This document shows positions 8,828 through 18,379 of a stretch of DNA of 64,000 bases, in pieces. Below the pieces are notes generated by a model. That model ran no database searches and was not told the DNA's origin. It was given only the letters and a program-made list of their open reading frames with translations. The position numbers and the translations under genes were made by a program. Position 1 is the first letter of the stretch; each line of letters begins with the position of its first letter. The stretch spans positions 1-64,000 of the forward strand of contig CASLVD010000001.1 of assembly GCA_949398305.1 (NCBI GenBank). The letters are read 5' to 3'. Origin of the DNA: an uncultured Candidatus Melainabacteria bacterium (GTDB lineage Bacteria > Cyanobacteriota > Vampirovibrionia > Gastranaerophilales > Gastranaerophilaceae).

Positions 8828-11104
8828 ATGGCATTAAAGTTGGAAGTTCAGGTTGATGGTAATAAAATATATTCTCCTCTAAGAGATAAATGGCTTATAT
8901 TAACACCGGAAGAACAAGTAAGGCAAAATTATATTTGCAGACTTATTAATTTTTATGGGTATAGCCTTGAACAAATGGACGAAGAATTAAAGGTCAACAA
9001 CTCTCATCGCGGACAGGGTAAAGCTAGAGCTGATATTGTTATTTGGAAATCTAAAGAGGATAAACAGAAAAACAAAGCAGCTTTTATTGTAATAGAATGT
9101 AAAGCCGAAACCGTTAAAATTCAGCAACAAGATTACTATCAAGGTGCAAATTATGCAGCATGGTCTGGTGCAAATTTCTTTGTTACAACTAATGCGAAAG
9201 AAACAAAATTCTTTAGAGTAGATAAAGACTCAATGCCAAAAGATCTTGATGAAATTATTGATATTCCAAATGCTTCAATAATTAATGACCAAAAGAAAAT
9301 TGATAAACTCTTAGCTCAAACAAAAGCTTTTTCAAGAGATGAATTTGCAAAATTGCTTCAAAAATGTCATAACATCATTAGAAATAATGACAAACTGTCT
9401 CCGGAAGCCGCATTTGATGAAATTAGCAAAATCTTATTTATGAAAATAAGATATGAAAGAAACCCAGATGAGGATGTATTATTTTCTTTAGAAAAATTCC
9501 AAAAAGACGAAAAACACTTTGAGAAGAACATTAAAAAGCACCTACCTATTGAAGCTCAAATACCATATATGCAATATTTATTTAAGGCTACAAAAGACGA
9601 GTTTGCGGATGACAAATTATTTGAACCTTATGAGACAATAAAAATCAAGCAATATAGCTTTGAACAAATTGTAAAAGAGCTTGAGAAATATAATTTATCC
9701 GCAACCTCTGATGATGTTAAGGGGATTGCGTTTGAACACTTTTTAGGTACAACATTCAGAGGTGAACTGGGGCAATTTTTCACCCCTCGTACAATTGTAG
9801 ATTTTATGGTTGAAGTGCTTGATCCTCAAGAAGGCGAAACTATTTGTGACCCTACTTGTGGCTCAGGAGGTTTTTTAATAAAAGCATTTGAATATGTTAG
9901 AGACAAAATTGAAAAAGATGTAGAACAATGTAAAAAAGATTTAAAAGCTGAGCTTTTTGACGAAGAGTATGAAAAATTATCAGAAAAAGAACAGCTAGAA
10001 GTTAACGAAAAATATAGCGACTACATTAGGAAATTAACAATTGATATAAGTGTTCCAAACAAATCATATCAAAAGCAATCTAACGCAGAAAAAAATAGAA
10101 GAATTTCAAAATTATCATCAAGTTGCATATACGGTACAGATGCAAACCCGAGAATGGCTAGAACATCAAAAATGAACATGATAATGCATGGAGATGGTCA
10201 TGGCGGAGTTCATCATCATGACGGCTTAATCAATGTAAATGGAATTTTTGAAAACAGGTTTGATGTAATTTTAACTAACCCTCCGTTTGGAGCAAGAATA
10301 GAAAAAGACTATAAATTAAGTGAAACGGATCGTTTCTACGATGAAGAAAAACTCGAAGAATACAAAGAACGCTACGGCGATGATTGTATAAGACAAATCA
10401 ATGAACTTAACACCGCTATTGATAAAGGACAAAAAATCCTTGATAGATTTAAATTAGGCAAAGTTAGTGGATTAACCGAAGTTTTGTTTATGGAAAGATG
10501 TTTAAAACTTTTAAAACCGGGCGGCAGAATGGGTATAGTGCTTCCGGAAAGTATTTTAAATGGATCTGGGTTGCAAAAAGTAAGAGATTACTTTGAATCT
10601 GAAGCAAAAATACTTTTAATAACATCTATTCCACAAGATGTTTTTACGGCTGCTGGTGCAACAATCAAACCAAGTTTGTTATTTTTTAAACGATTTACAG
10701 AAGAAGAAAAACAACAGTATGCTAATGCAAAAGAAAAAGCGATTGACATTATAGAGAAAGAATTTGAATCGCAAACAAAAGAAATTAAAGAAAAATATGC
10801 AGGTGATAAAAAATCAAAAAATAAAATACTAAAAGCAATTGAAATAAAAAAAGAAACTGAAATAAAAGAAAAAACAAAAGAGCTTTTTAATTACGAAATT
10901 CCAATAGTTCAAGTCGAAAAAGCCGGTATTACAACTACTGGTGCAAAATGTGAAAATGAGCTTGAAAAGGTTGCAAGCGAGTTTAAAAATTATCGAAATT
11001 TAAAAGGCCTGTGGACATTTAATAAACAGGATATTTCTTATAAGTTAAACGGTGAAAAGTTAATAAGAATAACCAATAGAGTAGAAGAGGTTATTGATGG
11101 CTAG
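8828..11104 (+). CDS. Fused restriction nuclease-N6-adenine methyltransferase (HSDR_N-like + HsdM-like)
   Basis: N-terminal ADIVIWKSKEDKQKNKAAFIVIECKAE (PD-(D/E)XK); DPTCGSGGFLIKAF and LTNPPFG MTase motifs. Confidence 0.88.
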   Translation: MALKLEVQVDGNKIYSPLRDKWLILTPEEQVRQNYICRLINFYGYSLEQMDEELKVNNSHRGQGKARADIVIWKSKEDKQKNKAAFIVIECKAETVKIQQQDYYQGANYAAWSGANFFVTTNAKETKFFRVDKDSMPKDLDEIIDIPNASIINDQKKIDKLLAQTKAFSRDEFAKLLQKCHNIIRNNDKLSPEAAFDEISKILFMKIRYERNPDEDVLFSLEKFQKDEKHFEKNIKKHLPIEAQIPYMQYLFKATKDEFADDKLFEPYETIKIKQYSFEQIVKELEKYNLSATSDDVKGIAFEHFLGTTFRGELGQFFTPRTIVDFMVEVLDPQEGETICDPTCGSGGFLIKAFEYVRDKIEKDVEQCKKDLKAELFDEEYEKLSEKEQLEVNEKYSDYIRKLTIDISVPNKSYQKQSNAEKNRRISKLSSSCIYGTDANPRMARTSKMNMIMHGDGHGGVHHHDGLINVNGIFENRFDVILTNPPFGARIEKDYKLSETDRFYDEEKLEEYKERYGDDCIRQINELNTAIDKGQKILDRFKLGKVSGLTEVLFMERCLKLLKPGGRMGIVLPESILNGSGLQKVRDYFESEAKILLITSIPQDVFTAAGATIKPSLLFFKRFTEEEKQQYANAKEKAIDIIEKEFESQTKEIKEKYAGDKKSKNKILKAIEIKKETEIKEKTKELFNYEIPIVQVEKAGITTTGAKCENELEKVASEFKNYRNLKGLWTFNKQDISYKLNGEKLIRITNRVEEVIDG

Positions 11105-12470
11105 TGTAATTTTTCAGCATCTTAAATTTATAAATTTTAAAGATATGTCCTACTGGACAACAAAACGTTTTTTTGCAAAAGAATTAACATTTTCTAAAAA
11201 ATATCCTTTAAAATTGTTTGGATATTTTTTAGAGAAAATAACACCTAAAATAGAACAAATTAAAGATGAAAAGAATTATCCTATAATTGGGGTTCGGTCT
11301 TATGGTTTAGGTGCATATATCAATAGAATTAGTCTAGGCAAAAATTTAAAAATGAAAAAATATCAGCTTGCTGAAGAAAATCATTTAATATGGTGCAAAG
11401 TTGATACTAAAAATGGAGCATTTGGTATTGTTACAAGTAATTTAAGAGATAGTTATGCATCTTCAAATATGGCACTGGCTAAAATAGATAATAGTAAAAT
11501 TACAAATGAATATTTGCAATTGATTTTTAGATCAAAAAAGATTCAACAGTATTTAGATTCTTTTGTAAGTGGGACAACTAACAGAAAATATATAAAAATT
11601 GATGAATTATTGTCAAAAATTCAAATTCCATTACCATCATTAGAAATTCAAAAAGAGTTTGTAAATAAATATAATGATAAAATCAAACTTGCAGAAGAAC
11701 AAGAAGCAAAAGCATTGCAATTAGAAAATGATATTGAAAAATTTTTATTTGAAATATTAGGATTAAAAATTAATAAAAATATGGCATGTGCTAAATTGCA
11801 ATTTATTAACTTTTCAAACATAAGATTGTGGGGAATAGATAAGATATTGGGCAATAATGCATTTGTTTCAGATAAATATAAGTTGCAGTCTTTATTGGAA
11901 AATGCGAATTTATATCAAGAAGCGTTTAGAGGAAAAAGTCCTAGGTATAAAGATGGCACTGATGCAATTATACTGAACCAGAAATGTAATAGATGGAATA
12001 GTCTAGATTTACAATATGCAAAGACTGTATCTGAGGAATGGTTAAATTCCATTAATGACAATTTCAAAACAAAAGAAAATGATATTTTAATTAATTCTAC
12101 AGGGGAGGGAACAATTGGTCGTGCGACTTGCATAGATAAAAATCATACAAATTTATTATATGACAGTCATATGTTGCTATTAAGGTTGAATACCGAATTA
12201 GTAAATCCACTATATTACACATATTTATTAAACAGTGGTTTTGGACAAGAGCAAATTAATTATATAAAATCTGCACAATCAACAAAACAAACCGAACTTG
12301 GAATTGACAATTTAAAACTCATTAAATTCCCATATCCTAGTATAGATATTCAAAATGAAATTGTTGCACATATTAAAGAATTAAATGAAGATATAGTAAA
12401 CTTACGCAAACAAGCTGAAAAAAATAGAATAGCAGCTCAAGAAGAATTTGAAAAGGAGTTGTTTGAATAA
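11097..12470 (+). CDS. hsdS: Type I/IIB restriction specificity subunit (two TRDs)
   Basis: Two similar halves (LKFINFKDMSYWTTKRF / LQFINFSNIRLWGIDKIL), IPLPSLEIQKEFV and FPYPSIDIQNEIV motifs. Confidence 0.85.
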   Translation: MASVIFQHLKFINFKDMSYWTTKRFFAKELTFSKKYPLKLFGYFLEKITPKIEQIKDEKNYPIIGVRSYGLGAYINRISLGKNLKMKKYQLAEENHLIWCKVDTKNGAFGIVTSNLRDSYASSNMALAKIDNSKITNEYLQLIFRSKKIQQYLDSFVSGTTNRKYIKIDELLSKIQIPLPSLEIQKEFVNKYNDKIKLAEEQEAKALQLENDIEKFLFEILGLKINKNMACAKLQFINFSNIRLWGIDKILGNNAFVSDKYKLQSLLENANLYQEAFRGKSPRYKDGTDAIILNQKCNRWNSLDLQYAKTVSEEWLNSINDNFKTKENDILINSTGEGTIGRATCIDKNHTNLLYDSHMLLLRLNTELVNPLYYTYLLNSGFGQEQINYIKSAQSTKQTELGIDNLKLIKFPYPSIDIQNEIVAHIKELNEDIVNLRKQAEKNRIAAQEEFEKELFE

Positions 12471-15100
12471 TGGATTTTTACAGAATATTTTTAGATTATT
12501 TTAAAAAATGTGTTCAAGAACACGTACAAATAAATATTAATGAAATGCTTGAAATGGCAAAGGGAAATGAAAATTCTGCGAATTCAGCATTACAAGAATT
12601 AATAAATAATGATTATGTTACTATTAAACAAAAAATGAATGTATTCCAGCCGGGAACAAGATTAGAAAATCTTGAAAATATTACTTTAAATGAAAAAGGA
12701 TATAAAGAGTTGTTAAATCAAATCGAATCAGAACAACTCACGGAAATAGCAAAATTTAAAGCACTGACACCTGATTCAGAGTTTAACTCTTCTAAAATGG
12801 AGCAACTTATAGAACATAGACAACAAATAATTAAAGAAAATAATGAGCCCCAAAAAGAATCAAAGGACGATGTCAAAAAACTATCAACTGAAGAAAAATA
12901 TCACCTTATAAAAAAAGAGATTTTAGTATTTTTCTATGAACTTTCATTAGAACCTTGCCTTCTGTTTGATGATGAAGGAAATTTGTATACGCTGTATAAA
13001 ATAAGAGGCAAATTACACGACATTGTAGGAAAGTATTTCAAATCTTCAACGTACCATTTAAAATACATACTAAACGAATGCTTATTCCAAAAAGGTTTAA
13101 TAAAATACAGATTTGGTAAAGAATATGTCAAAAATAATGAAGAAATAGGAATAAAAAATTTTATTACTGATAAAGGGATGAAATATCTTGAAGAAAAATA
13201 CTCTTTTTGTCCCAACAAAACATTAGGGGAACTTACGGAAAAAGAATATATTAGTACTTATGGTAATATAGTTCCAAGAATATCCTCAACATTGTCTAAG
13301 TTAGCAGAAGGACCTGCTGGACTATCAAAGCAACTAGAAAAACATTTTAAATTATTTAATAATATCCAAAAATATACAGGTTTAAATTCAACCGCATTAA
13401 AATTAGTTCAACAATGGGAAAACTCACCTTCTTTAAAAGCGGCAAGAGATGCAGCAGCAACATATTCTCATATTGTTGGCAACACACCTTATTTAAAGGC
13501 TGTTGCTGGAATTCAAAATGTAGTTCCTTCCAATGTACAAAAAGTAAGTAATGAATTTGTTCAGAATCAAAATTTTGATAGTAAAGACTTAAATGAAGAA
13601 AGCGATTTAAAAAATAACAAATTTTATACATTTGAAGGTATTTTAGGTCAAAATTGCGGAGAAGTTGTAACGCCAACAAGTGAAGATAGTAAAAGAATTC
13701 AGGAAAAAGGATTTAAAGTAGAAAATGGAATTAAAGTTTTAAGAGGGTTTACAAATTCTGCAATATTAGCCTTTGCCTCTCAGAAAGATGAAAATTATCA
13801 AAGAAAGGAAAATCCCGATCATCTTAATGCAATAGAAAAATTTGTTGAGAATATGAGAACCTCTGCAAAATATTTACCAGAAGTAACTTTGATAGCACGT
13901 GGTTATGAAAAACTTGAAAAAATAAATCTTTCTGGTACTTTGTCAGAAAAACAAAGGGGTGAGCTAGAAAATCTTGAATATTATAAATTAACGGTATCAG
14001 AAGGTAATTTATACAGAATTGATGGTAATCATAGACTTGAGGCATTAAAAAAAGATAATTATTACATTCCATTTTCAATAATAATCTGGGAAAATGTTGA
14101 TATAAATCCTGATGACGAAGCATTTCTATTTTATTTTTTAAACAATAAAGCAAAGAAATTAACCACAGAAGAAAATTTAAAAGGTCTTGTTAATGCAACA
14201 ACCTGGAAGCCACATGAATTGTTAGAAGCAAATAAGTATTTACCACATTTACAATACTTAGAAGGACAAATTCAAACAAGTAAATTTTTAAGTTCATATT
14301 TTTGCAATAATGAACCAATAAAAAATATTGCAGAAATATTAGAAAAAATTGAAGATAATATAGAATTTAATCAGTTTCAGAAAATAATATCTCTAACAAA
14401 TGAACTATTGATTCATGATAAATGGAACAGACTAAAAATTTTTGATTTTTATTGTCAATTAGTATTTTATATTGCCTATAAAATTTCGGATAAAAAAGTA
14501 TGTTTGAGTGTTTTAGATAATATCAATAGTTGGGTAAAAAAATACAAGTTTGATAACACAACTTTTGATAACCCAATTATGTTATATAAAAGTGCTGAAA
14601 GAACTAACAATACTCGCCCGATAAAAGTTTTTATTGCAATGCCATATTATGACGATGAAATAATAGAAGATGTAAATGATCAGTGTAAAAAACTATCAGA
14701 GGAATTAATAACAAAATATCCATTACTAGAAAATAGATTTGAAATATACGAGGTTATGAAACATAGAGGATATGAAATTGATATCCAAAATCAAATTATG
14801 GAACAAATAAAATCTGCTGGTATTTTTATTGCAGATGTATCTGAACATATTTGTAAAAAAGGAACAAAAACAGTAGATTGTCATGCGAATCCAAATGTAA
14901 TGTATGAATTAGGACTTGCCAAAGGGCAACCATATACAGAAATAATTTTATTAAAGAATAAAAACGATAAAATAGAAGTGCCATCCGATATTATTACAAA
15001 ATACTATAATAAGTTTGAATTTGATAAAAAAGTATCAATGCGAAAAAAACTATTTGAAGCTATTGAAAACATTTTAAAAGATAAATTTGAAATAATATAA
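12470..15100 (+). CDS. Multidomain protein: DGxHR (DndB/ParB-like) domain + C-terminal nucleoside 2-deoxyribosyltransferase/TIR-like domain
   Basis: LYRIDGNHRLEALKK; C-terminal VFIAMPYYDDEI...GIFIADVSEH...NPNVMYELGLAKG; TAATG overlap with hsdS. Confidence 0.7.
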   Translation: MDFYRIFLDYFKKCVQEHVQININEMLEMAKGNENSANSALQELINNDYVTIKQKMNVFQPGTRLENLENITLNEKGYKELLNQIESEQLTEIAKFKALTPDSEFNSSKMEQLIEHRQQIIKENNEPQKESKDDVKKLSTEEKYHLIKKEILVFFYELSLEPCLLFDDEGNLYTLYKIRGKLHDIVGKYFKSSTYHLKYILNECLFQKGLIKYRFGKEYVKNNEEIGIKNFITDKGMKYLEEKYSFCPNKTLGELTEKEYISTYGNIVPRISSTLSKLAEGPAGLSKQLEKHFKLFNNIQKYTGLNSTALKLVQQWENSPSLKAARDAAATYSHIVGNTPYLKAVAGIQNVVPSNVQKVSNEFVQNQNFDSKDLNEESDLKNNKFYTFEGILGQNCGEVVTPTSEDSKRIQEKGFKVENGIKVLRGFTNSAILAFASQKDENYQRKENPDHLNAIEKFVENMRTSAKYLPEVTLIARGYEKLEKINLSGTLSEKQRGELENLEYYKLTVSEGNLYRIDGNHRLEALKKDNYYIPFSIIIWENVDINPDDEAFLFYFLNNKAKKLTTEENLKGLVNATTWKPHELLEANKYLPHLQYLEGQIQTSKFLSSYFCNNEPIKNIAEILEKIEDNIEFNQFQKIISLTNELLIHDKWNRLKIFDFYCQLVFYIAYKISDKKVCLSVLDNINSWVKKYKFDNTTFDNPIMLYKSAERTNNTRPIKVFIAMPYYDDEIIEDVNDQCKKLSEELITKYPLLENRFEIYEVMKHRGYEIDIQNQIMEQIKSAGIFIADVSEHICKKGTKTVDCHANPNVMYELGLAKGQPYTEIILLKNKNDKIEVPSDIITKYYNKFEFDKKVSMRKKLFEAIENILKDKFEII

Positions 15101-15161
15101 CTTGATTTAATTCAGACTTTAAGTGATGAATACGACACCTGAAAATAAAAGGAGGTCGTAG

Positions 15162-15383
15162 ATGGAAAAAGTCGGATTAAATATTACGCAAAAAGAATTT
15201 AAGCAGTTGAGCAAATGGGCAGAAAATGTTTATAACACGATTGTTGTTATAGATTACTTTGTTGCAAGCCAACCGGAGATAGAAGAATGTTACAATCTTG
15301 CACTGATTGTAAAGCATTTGAGATGTGATGCGGATTTATTAAATGCGTTCTTTATTGACCACGAAGAAGAACTTGAGAATTAA
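15162..15383 (+). CDS. Small acidic hypothetical protein
   Basis: 73-aa ORF with strong RBS aaaggaggtcgtag. Confidence 0.5.
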   Translation: MEKVGLNITQKEFKQLSKWAENVYNTIVVIDYFVASQPEIEECYNLALIVKHLRCDADLLNAFFIDHEEELEN

Positions 15384-15523
15384 GCGGCGTTTAAATTATA
15401 TTCAAATACCGTTCAAAAGGTGTTCAAAAAATATTTGTGTTGCAATGTTTCGATTTGAAGTGCATACAGTTGATGTTTCTTGCCAAAAGAGTAATAAATT
15501 GTATAGCTTGAAAGGAGCATAAT

Positions 15524-15730
15524 ATGACTGAAAAAATAGACTTATTATTTGGAACAAAGATTTTAAACCGTCAAACAAATGAAATTGGATTGCTAATTAA
15601 AACTTGGAAAAACGAATTCGCAGATGGGAGCATTTGGTTTGCAACCTGCGTTGATTCAAAAGGGAAGCGTTACCATATTGAACTTGATGAAATTGTGCCA
15701 ATGGAGGAAGTTAATGATTCTGAAAAATAA
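15524..15730 (+). CDS. Small hypothetical protein
   Basis: 68-aa ORF with aaaggagcata RBS. Confidence 0.45.
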   Translation: MTEKIDLLFGTKILNRQTNEIGLLIKTWKNEFADGSIWFATCVDSKGKRYHIELDEIVPMEEVNDSEK

Positions 15731-15789
15731 ACTCACCAAAGAAACTTTAGAAGAAACTCCTCCTATAAATTTTAAATTTTGACATCTCA

Positions 15790-16620
15790 TTAATATTCTT
15801 GTCTGTTAATAGAATTTTCGACGTAACTTTGCATTGATTTAGCAACATGTTCTTTATTTGCTTTTATTGTTTCTTCCCATTTCGTTTTATTTTTGGTTTT
15901 GCAATGCAAGCATTTCATAATATCAAGATATTCAGCTTGCAAATTTGTTGTATTTTGAAATATGGCATTTATCCAATTTACTGTTACATTATTTTGTTGT
16001 TTAAATTGCTCATCTAATTCCTTGACGTTTTTTTCGTATTCGATATAAGCACTACACTGTGATGCAATAGGTCTCTGCCCCACGGGAATATTGCAAGAAG
16101 TACAAGGATGGATTTTAGAATGTATTTTTAATGCCAACATTTCAGCTTTCAAACTGGAACATTCCATATAGCTTGATGCTATTATAATTGATTTTTGTAC
16201 TAAATTATATATGGATTGAATTTGCTCAACCATTTTTGCTTCTTTTGAGTTTTTCAAGAAAGGTGAATATCGCGCAAAATTGACATTCATAATTATATTG
16301 TTAATTGTATTTGCGTAATTTTCAACAGCTTTTGTTGCATACTTTAAGTTAGAGTTTCCGTTAAGATTAGCAATTAGTTGTTTTATCTGTTCAAAATTTA
16401 AATCTACAAAAATTCCTGTAAAAAATAAATTATTGAAAAATTCTTCGCGTTCATGCAAATAATTAACGAATGCAGTATAAATTGCCAAAAAAGCACCGGT
16501 CAGAATAGCAATTAAAATATTGGATATCGTAGGATGTGCTGAACGAACAATATAAAACACAATTATGGAAAGAAAAAATATTAAACTTAAACTAATACAC
16601 ATTTTTCTATGAATATTCAT
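15790..16620 (-). CDS. Membrane protein with Cys-rich motif (hypothetical)
   Basis: Two N-terminal hydrophobic helices, then a soluble helical region with HPCTSCN...C and KCLHCKTK cysteine pairs. Confidence 0.55.
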   Translation of the reverse strand: MNIHRKMCISLSLIFFLSIIVFYIVRSAHPTISNILIAILTGAFLAIYTAFVNYLHEREEFFNNLFFTGIFVDLNFEQIKQLIANLNGNSNLKYATKAVENYANTINNIIMNVNFARYSPFLKNSKEAKMVEQIQSIYNLVQKSIIIASSYMECSSLKAEMLALKIHSKIHPCTSCNIPVGQRPIASQCSAYIEYEKNVKELDEQFKQQNNVTVNWINAIFQNTTNLQAEYLDIMKCLHCKTKNKTKWEETIKANKEHVAKSMQSYVENSINRQEY

Positions 16621-16627
16621 GACAAAC

Positions 16628-16658
16628 CTCTTTTTTATGATAATAGTATAAAAAAGAG
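16628..16658 (-). terminator. Inverted repeat, possible terminator of Mu-like operon
   Basis: CTCTTTTTTAT-gataatagt-ATAAAAAAGAG, 11-bp perfect arms. Confidence 0.4.
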
Positions 16659-16665
16659 TGTCGTA

Positions 16666-17073
16666 TTACTCTATTCCCAAAACTTCGCGTTCGATTTCTC
16701 GGACTTGTTCGGGGGTGAGGAAGTTTTGTTGTTTGGGTTTGGATTGGGAAATGGATGCTTCGTATTCTTTGAGCAGAGGGATATTTTTTAGGATGTTCAT
16801 GAATGAATAAATTTCGGATTGGTTTGTGTGCGAGTTTTTGTCCAAATCATTGTTCAGTTTTCGCATCATTTTTCTTGCAAGTTCAAGCAGTTCTTGGCTG
16901 AATGCGTCTTTTTCGTGCTCATATTCAAATTTTCGTTTGTCCCAATCGTATTTCTTTTTCCAATAGAACAAAGTCCTACGCGACAAATCAAGCTCCATTC
17001 CAATCTCGCCAAGTGTCTTATTTTCTTGTACATAAAGCTTTTGAGCTTGTTTTAATTTATTAAATTTTGCCAT
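16666..17073 (-). CDS. Phage-type HTH protein (DUF1804/terminase-small-like)
   Basis: KLKQAQKLYVQENKTLGEIGMELDLSRRTLFYWKKKYDWDKRK. Confidence 0.65.
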   Translation of the reverse strand: MAKFNKLKQAQKLYVQENKTLGEIGMELDLSRRTLFYWKKKYDWDKRKFEYEHEKDAFSQELLELARKMMRKLNNDLDKNSHTNQSEIYSFMNILKNIPLLKEYEASISQSKPKQQNFLTPEQVREIEREVLGIE

Positions 17074-17634
17074 TTATATATTCTCCTCAAAAATTATTCT
17101 GTTAATACTAAATTTGTTTTTGTCCGTCAGTCGTCGCACCTGAAAATCGCAGTCGGTTTTTGCGAGTTTTTCGCGTTTACAATATTTTAAAATCTGGTTC
17201 AAAAGAGCGAGCGAATTTTTCAATCGTCTTTCGCCCATTCCTCGTCGTTTGCAGATCGTGTAAAACCGTTTAATATCCTCTGTGTTTATCCCTCGGACTT
17301 TTTTGTTTCCTAAAATTGGGATTACATTTGTTCTCAAAATCGCGGTGTAAGTCTTTATTGTATTGGGTTTGCAAAAGTTCGCCGCATAATCTTTCATAAA
17401 AATTTCTGAAACGGATTTCAAAGTTATATTTTTGTTTTCAGCTTCGGAGTTGGTAAATACAGCAAATTCGACCTTGTTTTCAAAATCCTGATATTTATAA
17501 ATCCCGTTTTCAAGAGTTAATTTGCCATCCGCAATAAGTTTTTCCAATTCCGCCGAGACGTTGCATTCAGCTATCATTTCGATTTCATCTAGGGTAAATT
17601 CTTTTAAATATTTTGCTAATTTTTCAATGTTCAT
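17074..17634 (-). CDS. Stand-alone SAM-like (integrase N-terminal/core-binding) domain protein
   Basis: YAANFCKPNTIKTYTAILRTNVIPILGNKKVRGINTEDIKRFY...LLNQILKYCKREK; ORF ends before any catalytic domain. Confidence 0.6.
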   Translation of the reverse strand: MNIEKLAKYLKEFTLDEIEMIAECNVSAELEKLIADGKLTLENGIYKYQDFENKVEFAVFTNSEAENKNITLKSVSEIFMKDYAANFCKPNTIKTYTAILRTNVIPILGNKKVRGINTEDIKRFYTICKRRGMGERRLKNSLALLNQILKYCKREKLAKTDCDFQVRRLTDKNKFSINRIIFEENI

Positions 17635-18311
17635 ACAATTTGTCTAATCACCTCCATATTAATTTCAGTCAGGTTGTTTTCTCTTGCAATGGTTTCAAGC
17701 TTATTTATCAACAGAACAATTTGCCTGAAGCGGTTGTGTTTTTGGTGGATATATTCAATTGCATCAGCTGAAATCGGCACTTGCGAAAGTTCGTTTATAA
17801 TTTGAGAAATGTCGCTAACTCCAAAGGTTTCAAATTTTAAAATTTCTGAAAACCTATCATAAAGGTGTTTGTATCGCTCGAGTTTTCGGTGTGCCAAGCC
17901 CATTCCAATCATAATAATCGGGCAGTCAGTCTCGTCGTGCAAATCTCTGAGGATTTCGACAGTCTTAAAGTTGTTCATTAAGTAGTCGATTTCATCAATA
18001 AAAATCACTTTCAGATTGGCTTTGAGTTTTTTAACCACAAGGTTGAAGTTGTCTGAAGTCAAGTATCTCGGCAACTCATCCATTTCTTTTATCAACCCGT
18101 CAAGAAGCCATCTACCTGTCATAAGATTTGAGGCTCGAAGATAAATTCCATCATACTTGCACGCAAGCCACAAGGCAGTTTGAGTTTTACCGAGCCCGGG
18201 TTCACCATAAACAAGCCCCATTTTTGGAATGTTTTTGGGTTTGTTGACCAAATTTTCTACAAGTCCGATAAAGTTTTTAACATTATTTGTTCTTATAAAT
18301 ACTTTGTTCAT
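17631..18311 (-). CDS. MuB/TnsC-like AAA ATPase transposition protein
   Basis: GLVYGEPGLGKTQTALWLA Walker A, VIFIDEIDYL Walker B; directly downstream of MuA-like gene. Confidence 0.85.
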   Translation of the reverse strand: MNKVFIRTNNVKNFIGLVENLVNKPKNIPKMGLVYGEPGLGKTQTALWLACKYDGIYLRASNLMTGRWLLDGLIKEMDELPRYLTSDNFNLVVKKLKANLKVIFIDEIDYLMNNFKTVEILRDLHDETDCPIIMIGMGLAHRKLERYKHLYDRFSEILKFETFGVSDISQIINELSQVPISADAIEYIHQKHNRFRQIVLLINKLETIARENNLTEINMEVIRQIV

Positions 18312-18379
18312 ATTGTCCTTTCTTGGCTTGCTCGCGTTAAACGGACACGCTCACGCTTCGGCCCTCTGCTCGCAAGCCG

